Positions 20,290 to 32,745 of a stretch of DNA of 64,000 bases are shown here, piece after piece; within the stretch, counting starts at the first letter, position 1; each line of letters starts with the position of its first letter. The translations under genes were made by a program, and so were the position numbers. The notes under the pieces are model-generated. The model had not been told where the DNA came from. It worked only from the letters and a program-made list of their open reading frames with translations, and did no database searches. Source of the DNA: Callorhinus ursinus (taxonomy: Eukaryota > Chordata > Mammalia > Carnivora > Otariidae); the NCBI RefSeq assembly GCF_003265705.1, contig NW_020313044.1, positions 4,661,399-4,725,398 of the forward strand, written 5' to 3'.

Positions 20290-22370
20290 TTTTCTAACGT
20301 CCGTCCTGTAGAATTATAAATAGTCAGTCTTGGTTTCTGTAGCAGTTTCACAGAGCTTCTAAATAAGGATAATACGTAAGAACTCGTCTCAATCTTGACT
20401 TTCCACAGAAGGTTGGATAGAAGAAATTTGTAGAGTTGTATACCTACACTTAAAATTAAGAGGTAATTTTTTTCATTAGAATATTTTCAGGGCATTGTTT
20501 GCTGGGTAAAATTAATTATTTTATCTTCAAAATAGGTCTGTAGGTCTTCTCAAAGGTCATGACTACAATACTTCCTCTTTATAGCAGGACTATGGAAAGG
20601 AGTGTATTTGCAGAGCAACAGGGAAAGGCCATAGGGAAATTAATTTCCAAATATTTGGCTAAGAATGATTGTGGACTCTTCCTTGGAGGTCTTTAAAAAT
20701 AGAGTGGATCCTCATCTGTTTGAAATGGTTTAAGGATAAAGGAAAAGGAATGGATTAGCAGGCTCCTTAAAATCCCCAGAAACTCTAGAGGTTTGTATGT
20801 GGCCCATGTCAGTGACAGATGGAACAGTAAGTTCGACAGATGTCATGTCTGCCGTTCCCGGGCGGTGCTCGTTTCAGTGTGGTGACCTTATGAGAGCACT
20901 GTCCTAAATAGTCTGCAAGAGGGGAAGGAGTGTGTCCAGACTACTGGGAAACCTAACTAGGAAGGCTTATTACCTACAACTACATTTGTTTTAAGCTCCA
21001 GTGATCAAAAAAGTTACACTTTGCTCAGAGTTCCAAAATGAGAAAACAAAAAAGCACCCTCTAGTTTCTGAAGCCATTTTCAAACCTTTGTATATTCTGA
21101 AGGAATTTTGTTTAGGTGGCATTAGCTAATGTTACCTTTCCGAATCCTTCCCCTAAGGGACCACGGGGAGGAAGAAAGAAAGCAGATTAGGTGGGTAAGG
21201 AGGGCCCTAGAGGAAATGAAGTCTGATTTGTTAAGAAAGGACTTGATGGAAGAGGGTAGCAAATCGGTTCCTTTTGTTCTTCGGTCCTGCTTTAATCCTT
21301 TAGACTCACAGGATAAAATTGCTAGCTAATTGCCAGGAGCTCCCCATAAAAGAGGATTGGCCTAAATTGAAGAATAAATTTAAAGAGTGACTAAGGATTT
21401 TTTTTTTAATTCCTCCTTTATTCAGGTCACTTTTCTTTACATATGATTATGTCTCCAAGAAGCGGTTGGATACCCTCTTGAGAGGTTTTCTTTACAAAAA
21501 AGAAAGAAAAAAGTCCCTGAAATTCCAAAAACTCTTTCCCCCCTCACTGTAGCCTTTTTTTAAAAGAGTGTGATGAACTAAATTCACTAGACTAGTTTAC
21601 ATTAAAAAGAAAAACAAAAAAACAAAAAGCCAAAGAGACTAATGTGTTTTTAGTGGCAATTTTATACAAGTGACTCATTGGTAGAAATATATTGACCGTT
21701 TTAAAGTGCCGTCTGATATTACAGGGGGAGACATAATTTAAATGTCAGAGATATTAACAATATAGACACTGTACTTAGGACAGATTATTGTGTTTGTATC
21801 TCAGTGCCAATCTCAATCATTTCCTAATTAGGTGCTTTTTTTTCAAATAATACCTGATCCATCCAAAACCAGTATACTAAAAGTTGTCATTAAAACATAC
21901 CAAGTTTTAATAGCAAGCCATGGATACTTTTACTGCCTTTTATTTATTGCCAGGTGTATTTTATTGGAAAGGTAAATAAATATGTTCTGCAGAAAATATG
22001 TAGTGTAAGTCAGTCCCAGTAGCAGTTATTATTTTTTAACTAGATGGTGAAGCATTTAAACACTTAGTTTATTAGTGACATTCCCATAAAATTTTTAGGA
22101 ACACAAGGCCAAATAGAGGTCATAAGTTTCTCTAAGCTGGCCCTCCAGAGCACTGCTTTGGGTGACAAGAGACAGCTGAAGAGAAGCCCAGAGACCCTCC
22201 CTGCATCTTCACTTTTCAAGCGGCCTTGGCTTCACCTCCGTCTACGGTGTTCTAGCCCCTCCGAGAGAATGATGCATGAAATTCAGTCCCCTGTGTCCGA
22301 TGTGATAAAGCTGTACTTTTGAAAGGAAAGTTCTACTTTTATGAAGTGTAAATACTTGCGCCTTGGCTTT
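20290..22370. other. Intergenic sequence, nothing recognised
   Basis: Unique-looking AT-rich DNA without SINEC. Short open frames only; no repeat family or gene recognised. Confidence 0.5.
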
Positions 22371-22745
22371 TTTGTTGTAAACCACTTTATTGAGATATGA
22401 TTGACATACAAAAAGCTGTACATATTTAATGTAAACAACTTGAGTTCGGAGAGAAGTCATTCAGATGCCATAAACATCCATTACTTCCAAAAGTTTCTTC
22501 CTGCCCTGCTAATTATTATAATCTATAATCTATATTTAAATATATCCAGCACCTCCCAAACTTTCTTTTTGCCCTTTTTATCATCGTCATCTTTTTGTTT
22601 TTGGGTTTTGGGGTTTTCTTTGTTTTTTGGGGTTTTTTTTCCTTTTTTTGGTGATAACACAACATAAGATCTACCTTCTTAGCAAAATTTTAAGTGCACA
22701 ATACAGTGTTGTTGACTCCTGGCCCTATGCTGTTATAGTAGACTG
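22371..22745 (-). mobile_element. Ancient L1M 3' UTR fragment, antisense
   Basis: CACTTTATTGAGATATGATT, GACATACAAAAAGCTGTACA and, after a T/G-rich interruption, ACACAACATAAGATCTACCT and TTTTAAGTGCACAATACAGT. This is the reverse of a common L1M 3' UTR block, also present at about 37400. The low-complexity TTTTGGGG-like stretch at 22595-22655 splits it. Confidence 0.7.
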
Positions 22746-22749
22746 CTAG

Positions 22750-24358
22750 GACTTAGTCATCTTGCATAGCTGAACTGTTCCGGTTTCTCGGATACAGATG
22801 TTTTAGGCCTTCATTGGCTAAAAAGTTACTAGCTGATTATGATGTGTATGACCTTGTACCGGCTGTCACGCATGCAGGCTTTGTAGAAGAGAGCCCCTGG
22901 CTGCGGGGAGCTTCTGGTCGAGGGTGAGGGCTGGGTGGGATATAAGACAGTGCTTTCCTGTCCAGGAATCTCAATAACTCATCATTTTCTCTGGCTTACT
23001 TGCATAGTGGTAGAAGAAGTTTTTTACACTTTTCAAGTTACATTTACCTGCCTCTAATATTATTTTTACCCGGAAGGGCACTAAAGATCTTCGTAAAACC
23101 AAATACCGTCCAAGGAAAGAGAGATTGCTGCCACCTGGGGAAGTCCCCGCTGCCCAAAGAGCCAACAAGGGTGGGGTGGGGGGTACATTTCAGGGACCTG
23201 GAAAACCAGCTGCAAAGGGAGGTGCAGGCCCAAATCCACTGGGCCAGGGCTTGAACCCTCACTCCTGCAATCTAGGTCATTCAGTTGCCCTAGCCAAACT
23301 TTGTTTTCCTAACCTGCGTTCCAGAATATTTTCTCACGGAGCTGTTTTTAGTTTTAAATGGGATAATGTAGGTAAAGTGCCCGGCAGCTCTGCAACCAGC
23401 TACAGCACTGGATCCAAGGGCAGGACACAAAAAACCCAAACCTATAATTCAAACCAAGGGCATTCATTCCCTTCTCAGGACCACGTGGCTACCCTAAGTT
23501 CTGCCTTTCCTCTTTCTTTCCTCAAGGCTGTCATTAGACCATCCCTGATAAATCAGACCGCTCTTTTCCTTCCTAAATTCCTGCTGCCCAGATGAGAATG
23601 TGACTTACCCTTGCTTTTCTGGTAATATCATCATGTGTTTATGTAGTGCGTTCTATTTGTATACATGTTCATTTGATCCTCACAGATTACCATAAAAGGG
23701 ATTATTGAGCGTTCTTTGCCACCAAGCAACCGAAACCTCCCTCCCCCTGGCAAATAATCTTTCAACACTCAGTCACATCAAAACACTCTATAAATCCAAT
23801 AAACTCTGATTCTCGTTTCCTTTCCTGAGTTCTACAGGCTGAGATTCTGGCCTCCTTTTTTCTTGGGCCGTTTGTATTTTATGTCAAGATTTCCCATACA
23901 CTATCTTTGTGTGGATTTAGGTCTTCAAAGCGTCCTTTGAACTTCTCCTTGTTTCTTTTTGCACTTGCCTTAAATTCTTTGCTACTTTCCCCACTCTTCA
24001 CATATCCTCTCTGCCAGCCTCCCTGCACCTCCCCCTACAAGCTTTCCAGTCCTTCCTCGATGACTCTACTTCTCTTGGCCTTTTCAGGTCCTAAATTCCT
24101 ACATATCTCTTTTCTACGACCAGAGATAGGGCCATTTTCTCTAGCCACCTTCTGCCTCTTTTTCTCTGCCTCCCCTGGGCCACGCCAACCCTAGTTACTT
24201 TCTGCCTTCCTTGGCCATTGACCTCTACCCCACCTAACCAGAAAGTCATGGGTTTTGATTTACTTCCTCAGTGCCCGTGGGTGGTAGAGGTACGACCCAT
24301 CTGTCTTTTCCTCTTATTTGGGATTTGGAGAGTTTCTCACAGATGTGGCCCGGGTCAC
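22750..24358. other. Intergenic sequence, no gene; short MIR-like scrap
   Basis: Contains a possible MIR core at about 23625-23700 (GTTCATTTGATCCTCACAGA) and a pyrimidine-rich block at 23.8-24.2 kb. The longest open frame (156 residues from 23125) has no recognisable domain, and an overlapping frame on the other strand is of similar quality. Confidence 0.5.
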
Positions 24359-24373
24359 AATAACCATGGGCTC

Positions 24374-24544
24374 GGGTGCCTGGGTGGCTCAGTCATTAAG
24401 CGTCTGCCTTCGGCTCAGGTCATGATCCCAGGGTCCTGGCATCGAGTCCCACATCTTCTCCCTCTCTCACTCCCCCTGCTTGTGTTCGTGCTCTCACTAT
24501 CTCTCTCTCTGTCAAATAAATAAATAAAATCTTAAAAAAAAAAA
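24374..24544 (+). mobile_element. SINEC, sense, with internal deletion
   Basis: TSD AATAACCATGGGCTC at 24359-24373 and 24545-24559, identical. The body loses about 27 bases after GAGTCCCACATC, so the GGGCTCCCTGCTCAGCGGGG part is missing. Confidence 0.95.
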
Positions 24545-24812
24545 AATAACCATGGGCTCAACTCTCATGTCCCTTCTGTGTGAGTTTGGTTTGTCATTAA
24601 ATAGGAGACAATGAGGTGTCCTCTGCTCACTGTTCTTCCTCACTTGACAGGAACTGAAATGACTGCTGCAGGAAGCTGTGGTGAGCTTCAGGTCTGTATG
24701 GAAAAGCACCTGACAGTTGGCTAGCCCCAGGTTTTAGAATCCTGTCGATGTTTCTGAACTACCTTCTAGGAAACACTGGGATCCCGCAAGCTTCCAACTG
24801 GAATTTTATCTT

Positions 24813-25009
24813 TTTTTTTTTTTTTTTAAGATTTTATTTATTTATTTGACAGAGACACAGTGAGAGCAGGAACACAAGCAGGGGGAGTGGCAGAGGGAGA
24901 AGCAGTTTCCCACGGAGCAGGGAGCCCAATGAGGGGCTTGATCCCAGGACCCTGGGATCATGACCTGAGCCGAAGGCAGTCGCTTAACGACTGAGCCACC
25001 CAGGCGCCC
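24813..25009 (-). mobile_element. SINEC, antisense, type A
   Basis: Long poly-T/AAGATTTTATTT start, GACAGAGACACAGTGAGAGC body and CCACCCAGGCGCCC end. TSD CTGGAATTTTATCTT at 24798-24812 and 25010-25024, perfect. Confidence 0.96.
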
Positions 25010-25024
25010 CTGGAATTTTATCTT

Positions 25025-25870
25025 CTAAAAACATCTTTAACCATTAAAAAAAAAATTAAATATCCTCATTCAATGTATATTCAACCTGTGTAGATATTTG
25101 TGCTCTCATTTACAGACCTAAGTGGAGCAAGGATTAAAATTGAACATATAAATAAACCGAATAACAGCACTATTTTATCTGCTTCATAGATTGGAGTATC
25201 AATAAGATTTTGTTTACAAAATGTCTAGCTGAAAGAAAAGGTTGGAAAACCACTGCCCTGGGTGAGTGCCCCAACTCATTCCTCACTTTGCCTGAAGCTG
25301 TTGGACCATCATACTGTTCTTTCTCCCTTGATCTTACAGGGGTTTCAAAAAATACCCTGATTTTGCAAAAAATAGTCAACAAATCTAAAAGTCACCTCTA
25401 CTCCACTACCCCCTCCCCAATCAACTGTTTTTTCTTTCTCAGTCTTGCTTTTATATATTTATCACTTTAACCTTTTCGGTAGTCCTAGCCTGGTACAGTC
25501 CAGTGGAATGAGGTCGCTTATTAAGCCATTCTGCGTATGTCAGACATTAAATTTCTGCTGTCCTGGAGATGCCCTCGCCTTTTCCTGCTTTTCACCTAGT
25601 TCTAATGAATCTGACATGGCGGGGTTTTTTAAGCCAACTTCTAATAGCTCTTTCCACTGTTCTTTTGCTAAGGAGAATAACTAGGCTTTTGTAACACTTA
25701 CAATAAAAGCTTATGGTCTTTCATTGATGGGATGTCTAAAAGAGATCCAGTTCTCTATACATCTGAAAATCACATTAAATCAAATTCTTAGTCTCCAGGG
25801 ATTAAATTTAGAGTAAATATGTATATTATTGTTGTGCTATAGGTGCCTATCATAGATAGACTGTAATAGG
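25025..25870. other. Intergenic sequence, nothing recognised
   Basis: Unique-looking. Two short overlapping open frames (25210-25684) have no recognisable features. Confidence 0.5.
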
Positions 25871-25874
25871 TCCC

Positions 25875-26080
25875 ATGTATCGAGCATTTACCATGTGCCA
25901 AGTAAGCTGCTTCATTCTTTAGGCACATTACCTCATTTAATTGCCCTCCTAAACCTTTGAGGTAGGTAGTACTATTATCCTTATTTTATACTTTAAAAAA
26001 AAGGGAGGCTCAGGAAGGTTAACTGATGTGCCCCTTAGAGCTCTTACGTGGGGAGGCCGAGACTGATTTACTTTTGTGCT
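25875..26080 (+). mobile_element. MIR fragment
   Basis: GAGCATTTACCATGTGCCAA, CACATTACCTCATTTAATTG, TTTGAGGTAGGTAGTACTAT and GGCTCAGGAAGGTTAACTGA follow the MIR core order. No TSD, as expected for its age. Confidence 0.8.
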
Positions 26081-26552
26081 GTCAGAGCATGAACTCCAAA
26101 TAGTGATGTAACACCTGCCCCTTCTGTGAGTGCACCTTCTTCTGTCCCCTCTTTTTATTCTTCTGCTCCCTCTTTATCCACTCTTCCTTTCTCTTCCCCC
26201 AGGGCTCCTAGCTTGCCAACTCTGCTTCATTGGAGGTGGCAGTGGAGGGATTCTGGCCCGGAGGCACAGAACATCCACCCTTCCACAGCTGCCCGAAATG
26301 TCCGCTGGTTCTCACATGTTGACGTTGGCCTCGGCCTCCCTAGCTGGTACCAGAGAGTTTTTTACTCTCCCTCTAAGTCAGTGAAGCAGGCCTAGCTGAT
26401 GATCTGAATCTTTCTAGCCATGGCTCAAATGCAGTGATTTTGCAGGCTCCTAGAACGAGTACTGCACAGAGACAGGACAAGATCCAGGGGTCTCTGCTCT
26501 CTCCAATTAAGCAAAGGGACATCTTGAGACAGTATTTCATTACTAACTGCCT

Positions 26553-26755
26553 ATTAATAGCTTACATTTATTCAGTACTTTTGTGTCCAAATGCTATTAA
26601 CTGCTTGTCATGCATTATATCCTTTAATCCTACAAAAATTCAACAAGTTATTCCCATTTTATTTTATTATCCTGATTTTATACTGAGGGAGCTGACTCAG
26701 AGAGGTCCACTAAATTGGGTATTGTCACACAGCAAAGAGTGCAAGACACTCTTGG
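26553..26755 (+). mobile_element. MIR fragment
   Basis: TTTATTCAGTACTTTTGTGT, CATTATATCCTTTAATCCTA, TCCCATTTTATTTTATTATC and GACTCAGAGAGGTCCACTAA are MIR-like in order, diverged. Confidence 0.75.
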
Positions 26756-27153
26756 CCACTAATTGATACTTCTTCCCCCTTCTCTTTCCCCCCCAAAAGG
26801 TAATCTATGTTCATTACAGAATTATTTCAAAGCTGATTTTTAAAACTCTGCCTTCTGTCAATAGTGCTAAATCTGGAGTACTTTTTTAACCTCTTAAAAT
26901 TGCACTAATTCTCATGTGTACAGCTGTGAACCTTCATGGGAGGAGTATGTAGTCTTGGACTGCTAAGAATAATTCTGTCTTCATGTCAGAGAAGGGTGTT
27001 TGAAGTTGCCCAAGCAGTGTCATATATATTGAAGGATTCGTGAGAAATATTTCTTCACTTAGATTTGAGAACTGATTGCTGAAAGCAAAATTTATTATAT
27101 TAACAGGTTTATTGTTATTAATCTCATCCCTTAAAATTGAACGTGAATTTTTA

Positions 27154-27359
27154 TTTATTTACTTATTTATGTTTTAAAGATTTTATTTATTTATTTGAGA
27201 AAGAGAGAATGAGAGACAGCACGAGAGGGAAGAGGGTCAGAGGAAGAAGCAGACTCCCCGCTGAGCAGGGAGCCCGATGTGGGACTCGATCCCGGGACCC
27301 CAGGATCATGACCTGAGCCGAAGTCAGTCGCTTAACCGACTGAGCCACCCAGGCCCCCG
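27154..27359 (-). mobile_element. SINEC, antisense, type B
   Basis: Body GAGAGACAGCACGAGAGGGA, GACTCGATCCCGGGACCCCA. TSD GAACGTGAATTTTTA (27139-27153) against GAACATGAATTTTTA (27360-27374). The poly-T side has an expanded TTTATTTATTTACTTATTTA. Confidence 0.94.
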
Positions 27360-27481
27360 GAACATGAATTTTTAAGACTTGATGTTAAGGTTAAGATCTG
27401 CCGCAAATGTGAGAGGAAACAATCTATGATCTTTGACTACCCTTTCATACACCTTTATAGAGGCTTTATAAATACTCTAGC

Positions 27482-27648
27482 CAGTGCTTCTCAAATTGTA
27501 ACATGTACATGAATTCCTAAGGATCTTGTTAAAATGTAGATTCTGGTTTAGGAAGTCTAGTCTGGGGCTCAAGATTCTGCATTTTTAACAAGCTTCCAGG
27601 TGACGCCCAAACTGCTGATCCAGGAGAACGAGGCTTCGAGAAGTAGTG
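27482..27648 (+). mobile_element. MER5A-type hAT (Charlie) non-autonomous element
   Basis: Terminal inverted repeats CAGTGCTTCTCAAA and TTCGAGAAGTAGTG (imperfect complements) enclose a typical MER5A interior: AAAATGTAGATTCTGG, ATTCTGCATTTTTAACAAGC, TTCCAGGTGACGCCC. The expected 8-bp TSD is not clearly preserved (both flanks contain CTCTA). Confidence 0.8.
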
Positions 27649-27659
27649 CTCTAATCCCA

Positions 27660-28875
27660 TGTTATATTCAAGAAAGAAATTCAAATTCAACTATTTACGA
27701 ACTGTCTACTAAATAACCCAAAACTCCAATGGTTGTTAGAAACAACACCTGTCCGCAGGCTCCATGGCATTCTGATTTTCATGGAGTTTTTTTGGGCCCA
27801 ACCCTGACTCCCTTTTTGGTTTATATTAGTGCATGCAGTAAACTCTCTGGCTTTCCTCTCATTGCTTCTTTGTAAGCTGAGTTATTCATCTCTTACTCAC
27901 TTGTGTGATGTGTGTGGGTCATGACTTGAACCAGCCCATATGTCTTCCTTGAAGGATAAGCAGTAAATTTTCTAGAAAAACATGCTCTCCAGCTCACTTT
28001 TTGAGAGGTCTCTGCGAGGTGTGGCAAGGGTTAGGGAGAAAGATTTGGAACCCCAGGAATGAAGATCAGAGTGGTCCTACCTCTGTGCATTTATCTGATA
28101 AAGTGCAGGAAAAGTTTGCCCCTTCCCCACCCCCACTCTGCCTACTCTGAGCCATGGTCATGTCCAGAATGGACTCCGGGTGGCAGTTGTGGATGCTCAG
28201 AGCACAAAAGGTTTCTTGTTTGCCGAAGGGTCTATCAGTGTTTAAATAGAACAGGCGGAAGCGCAGGCACACCATATCAGCAGCTTATCGGGGCCCACAG
28301 TTTTCCATGTACATTTGCTAGTCACTTGAATTTACCCAGCCCCATCAGCGCTGAGTTAAAAATTGCAAGGCCAGGCTGTATAACAAGGAGAACAAGAAAA
28401 AGCCAGTTACCGAGTATAGGGGTTTGTGTGGGTTCTCAGCACCTTATTTGCATTCTGCCCGTGTAGAGAATGAAGCTGTGCTGCCCTGTGTATTAAGAGG
28501 CCCCAGAGAGAACCGCAGTCTGCTTTAGAAGACTAGGATGACTCCAGAAGCTAGGATGACTCCAGGGCGCCCTGCGGCAGAAGTAGTGGAGAGACTTCCT
28601 GTTACCCTGGCTCTCCATCTGTTTCCCAGGGCTGTAGTCAGCTCAGGAAGTGGCTAAAGGTGGTGTCAACTGTGAATGCCTAAAATTGTATGCAGTTTTG
28701 GCGTTTCTAAGTGTGTGTGCACACATTTGCCTGGGAGTAGATCCATGACCCAAAGGGCTAAATGTTCCTGTACTTTTTGGGCTACATTTTCTTGGAAGGA
28801 AATCTTCAGGACAGATATATGGGCAGCCTGCTTTAGAAATGAGTCCTTTGCATTTATAATCATCATTCCTCCCAG
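27660..28875. other. Intergenic sequence, nothing recognised
   Basis: Unique-looking. The open frames at 28059-28466 (+) and 28666-28954 (both strands) lack recognisable domains. I see no splice-supported gene. Confidence 0.5.
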
Positions 28876-28879
28876 GAAC

Positions 28880-29105
28880 TTGCTCTCTATGCCAAGGGCT
28901 CTGCTAGCCACTTTTAAAGGATTACCTCATTTAATTCTTAGAACAATCACATAAGAATTGTCATTTCTATTTTACAGATGAAGAAACTGAGGCTTAAAGA
29001 GTTGTGATGTGTCCAAGATCACAGAGCTAACTTAAAGATAGAGCTAGCATCTGACCCTGGGCTTTCCGATTCCAAAGCTCTTAGCACGGTGGACAGCTAT
29101 CCCTA
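28880..29105 (+). mobile_element. MIR, well preserved core
   Basis: TTACCTCATTTAATTCTTAG, TTTCTATTTTACAGATGAAG, AAACTGAGGCTTAAAGAGTT, AAGATCACAGAGCTAACTTA and GACCCTGGGCTTTCCGATTC follow the MIR consensus order closely. Confidence 0.9.
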
Positions 29106-29109
29106 GTGT

Positions 29110-30980
29110 TTTAGTATACATGTCTGAGCTTTTCATACATGTTGGTTAACTCTAACTGGCACAGAATTGTCCCAAACTTCATCCACCTAAAAATCAGCTT
29201 CATGCATGTTGCCCTATTTATATATCACCAGTATTATTGAATTACTATTTAATTAACATTTTTTATTAAATGTTATTGAATTTATTACTTACCCTCATCC
29301 TAATCAATATCCATGAAATAACCACTGATGTGCTAATCTCATTTTTCTTGAGTTGACACTAAAATAAGTACATAACCATTAACATGGGAAATTTATGTCC
29401 CACCAGCATCATTTTAGGCACCATCGGTGTATTCATACTGTACATTCAACAGTCCTGATGTAAGATGCAAAGGCTGCATGTCTCTACTGCCGCGGAATTG
29501 TGGGCAAACTAAAACAGCCTCTACATCTCCACCCCAGGAGGCCTTCCTGCCCAGGCCCTGGCCTCATGGAGAGTGGTGCTGGGAGCTTCAGGGAGGGGCT
29601 GGGCAACACGGAAGGCACTCTCCTGGTGGAGACCACACTCTGTCTTTCAGGGCTCTAATAAGACAGCTACAGGGCCAAGAAAAAGACTATTACTTAGCGA
29701 GCCTTGAGGGGGTTGAAGGATTCCAGGGACTGGGGCGAGAATCTGTACTCCATTGCTATGTGCTCCTGCTGAAGGGATTTGCTGGGATACTGGGGGTTAT
29801 GAAAGACAGTCTTGCCATGGGCAGAGTTTGGGTGGTAAAGGATTCCAGTCGAGGATGAAAGAGGCCTCTGACTAAACTCCAGTTGTTCCTATTTCCATCC
29901 TAACCAAATGTTCCTCCCTAAATTCCATTGCCTCTGGGGCCTAAATTAAAGGGAGAGTTGGAATCTTATTGTCTGAAATTGTGTGTGCATCTGACCTACA
30001 TCGCTGTGTCTTTAATACAAGCAGCTAAATTTCCTGACTTCACTGTATATACCAAAAATGAAGTAAGACCCTGAGTAAGCAAGCACCCACAATTTTTTGC
30101 TCCAATAAAGTTGCATTTTATGTGTTAAACTTCCCAGTCTTGGATTTTTAGCAATTTTGTAATTTGGCAATCTCTCTAACCAGCAAGTAAGACAAAGGAT
30201 GGCAGCATACTCATGCCCTGAGGGATGTGCATCCCTGAAGTCTGTCTTCTTTCACTGGCCTGGAGAAATCAGAGTGGGAAGGGTTCTTTCTGAGGACCAG
30301 TGGGTCCTCTGATCTCTCTAACTAGACCCACCTGTAGCAGAAAAGTGGCCTGTAGCTGCCCCACAGCTGATCTGCTATCTTGATCATCCCAGACACAGTG
30401 ATTGCCTGCCCACATGGTGACTGCAGCTGTTAGTATTTCAATACCAAGATGTGGGGGAAAATCGGCAAGAAATAAAGAAAAGTCTGCTCTTGGAATGGGC
30501 TGGGCATTTAGCATTGTGACTGTCCTCATCCTTGTGGTTCAGCAGTAGCTGACCCTGGACACTTCTCTGGGAGCTGCAGTATGTCTGGTCCCCAAACCAA
30601 AATTTCAGCTTCCTGGGGGGTGCAGCTCCTAGTCTTTCTCTGCTGTCTGGCCTCCAAAATGGCATGGCTTGACCCAGGACTCCCAGGTAGGGTGCTTTAA
30701 AAAATGTCTCTCGCCAGCTTTCAACTTCATATCCCATTCTCCACCCCCACCCCTCCTCCCACCAGAAGCTTGTGGCTTGAGTTTACAGGAACACCAGGCA
30801 CAAATGGAATGCTGCCAGTCGCAGGAGATTCCGAGGGAGATAAAAAGCACATCTTTGACCACTTCTTTACCAAACAGACCCGAGATGTGTAATTAAAGGC
30901 CCCAGGACTCTGCTGGAAATAGGTTTAAACTTGAGGTAATCCCTTCTGGCACTTCCTCTTCCTAATAACCATCAACAAAA
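29110..30980. other. Intergenic sequence, nothing recognised
   Basis: Mostly unique-looking and moderately GC-rich after 29.5 kb. Several 75-143 residue open frames overlap on both strands without family features. Confidence 0.5.
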
Positions 30981-31196
30981 ATCAAACAAATCCACCTGGC
31001 TCCAGCCAGTAAGCCTGTAACCAGCAAAGGTCACGGGAGGAGCGATAAGAGAAAAAAGCGGCCCCAAACAGCGTTACTGGAAACACATGTCGGGACGTGC
31101 TAGAAAGTGCCTCCTGCCAGGACCCTCCTGGCCCTGAGACGCGCCCCCTCTGCTGTCGAGAAACGCATTCACCGCCACTGAGAAGGAACGGTAGTG

Positions 31197-31274
31197 GCAC
31201 GCACGCACGCACGCACGCACGCACATCCGTACGTACGCATGCACGCAGGCGCGCGCGCACACATGCAAGCGCGG
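31197..31274. repeat. (ACGC)n / GCGC alternating purine-pyrimidine tract
   Basis: About seven ACGC units, then CGTACGTACG and GCGCGCGCGC before ACACATGCAAGC. It is CpG-dense and Z-DNA-prone. Open frames rich in RTHA-type peptides here are artefacts of the repeat. Confidence 0.93.
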
Positions 31275-31419
31275 GGAAAGACGAATGTGGGGGGCACGGA
31301 AGTGGTGTCCGCGTTCGTCTCTTCTAAGATGTGACCCAGCCAGAGAGAGACTAGAGTTGGCCATTCTCATTAAGAATGAGGCCATTCTTAATGTCTTTTA
31401 ATTTCCTCCTCTTTCCAGA

Positions 31420-31795
31420 TGTAAGGCATGGGCGTTATTGAAAATACTGTTGATAAGAAAAACTAAGAACAAGATACTTGCCCCTAATTCCACCACGCAC
31501 GGTTTGCCCCTGCGAACATCTTGGTCTATTTTCTTCCATGTTTTTGATGTCGGATACAGAAACACATATGCGCGGGAAAGGATTTTTTAAAACTTTCAAA
31601 CCGCATTACACGGTACAAACGATTTTTCGCCTGGTTTTTGTGTCAGTCTATCTTGAGCATCTTTTTTCATCGTTTTGAGTTACAATCATTTGTGGCTGAA
31701 TTGTATTCCATCACCTGACAGCACCACAGTTTAAGCATCTCCTGTTGTTGAATGTGTCGGCTGCGTCCTGGTTCCTGTTGCTCCCCTCTTCCATT
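31420..31795 (-). mobile_element. Ancient L1 fragment, antisense (probable)
   Basis: GGCTGAATTGTATTCCATCA followed by ACCACAGTTTAAGCATCTCC and TGTTGAATGTGTCGGCTGCG resembles the reverse of the L1 ORF2 block that encodes YTMEYYSA. Strongly diverged with many CpGs. Confidence 0.5.
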
Positions 31796-31879
31796 AGCCC
31801 GGACTATTGGGTTGTGAAAGGCGGGTGTCGGTTGGTTGGAGACTGCCCAGGGGAGCTCAGCAGCACCTACCCCTGCTTT

Positions 31880-32072
31880 TTTTTTTTTTTTTAAAGATTT
31901 TATTTATTTATTTGAGAGAGAGAGAGAGAGAGCACACAAGAGGGGGTAGGGTCAGAGGGAGAAGCAGACTCCCCGCCGAGCAGGGAGCCCGATGTGGGAC
32001 TCGATCCCGGGACTCCAGGATCATGACCTGAGCCGAAGGCAGTTGCCCAACCAACTGAGGCACCCAGGCGCC
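31880..32072 (-). mobile_element. SINEC, antisense, type B, 19-bp TSD
   Basis: TSD CAGCACCTACCCCTGCTTT (31861-31879) and the copy at 32073-32091 with one mismatch. Full body with an expanded GAGAGAGAGAGAGAGAG stretch. Confidence 0.96.
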
Positions 32073-32559
32073 CAGCACCTACCGCTGCTTTGAAGGGGAG
32101 GAGACTTTAGGTTTCTCAGACAGTTGCCCCCTTAGCGGGTAGGCACCTTGAGGACAACAGAGAGAGTAATCCTCCGGTAAGGGCAAAGCTGGTCCTTCCC
32201 TGGTGCTGAGGAGATATTGGCTGTGGAAGCTGAGGCTAATTCGGGATGACATGGCTTTCAAGGTGGTGTTTTGCTGAGGGCAGTGAAATGTCGAACTGCA
32301 TGAGAGCTTGGAAGAAGAGTCTTCAATCCCTGCCTGGGTGTCTATGATCCTCTGGGCCTAAGTGGTGGGTCCATGCCAAATCAAAGTTTGTGATGCTAAA
32401 ATATAGTTCGATCACCAGTGAAGTTGGCCCCCAAGGTTATGCTGACTGCTTACCCATTTGTTCTGCCCATGTGTTCTCTCTCTCTGATATTTTCAGCAGG
32501 GGATTGCAATTAGGGAAAACCTCAAGGTCAGGACAAACAGAACAAAATAAGCAATGCAT

Positions 32560-32745
32560 GTGTCCGGAGCACCTACTGAGTATCAGGCTGAGGCACATTA
32601 TTGTCTCCATTTTCCAGGAGAGGAACCTCATGTAGAGAAACGTTCAGTCGCTTGCCCAAGGCTGTACAGCTGGGAAGGTAGAGCTGGGATTCCAGCCCAG
32701 GTCTGACTCTCGAACCTGCCCCAAACCATTATGCCACACTGCCTC
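32560..32745 (+). mobile_element. MIR
   Basis: CTCCATTTTCCAGGAGAGGA, CAGTCGCTTGCCCAAGGCTG, TACAGCTGGGAAGGTAGAGC, TGGGATTCCAGCCCAGGTCT: MIR core and 3' half in the right order. Confidence 0.88.

Noticed and set aside
22595..22655. Telomere-like TTTTGGGG repeats or G-quadruplex
   Set aside because: Irregular T/G runs within an old L1 fragment; only three usable G tracts and no true repeat period.
23125..23595. 156-residue open frame on the + strand
   Set aside because: No recognised domain, no splice or promoter context, overlapping frames of similar quality on the other strand, and low-complexity composition.
31000..31330. CpG-island promoter
   Set aside because: CpGs come mainly from a microsatellite; no first exon, no splice donor and no conserved promoter motif recognised nearby.
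31097..31385. Open frames rich in Arg-Thr-His-Ala or Cys-Val-Arg-Ala repeats
   Set aside because: Direct translation of the ACGC microsatellite in both directions.
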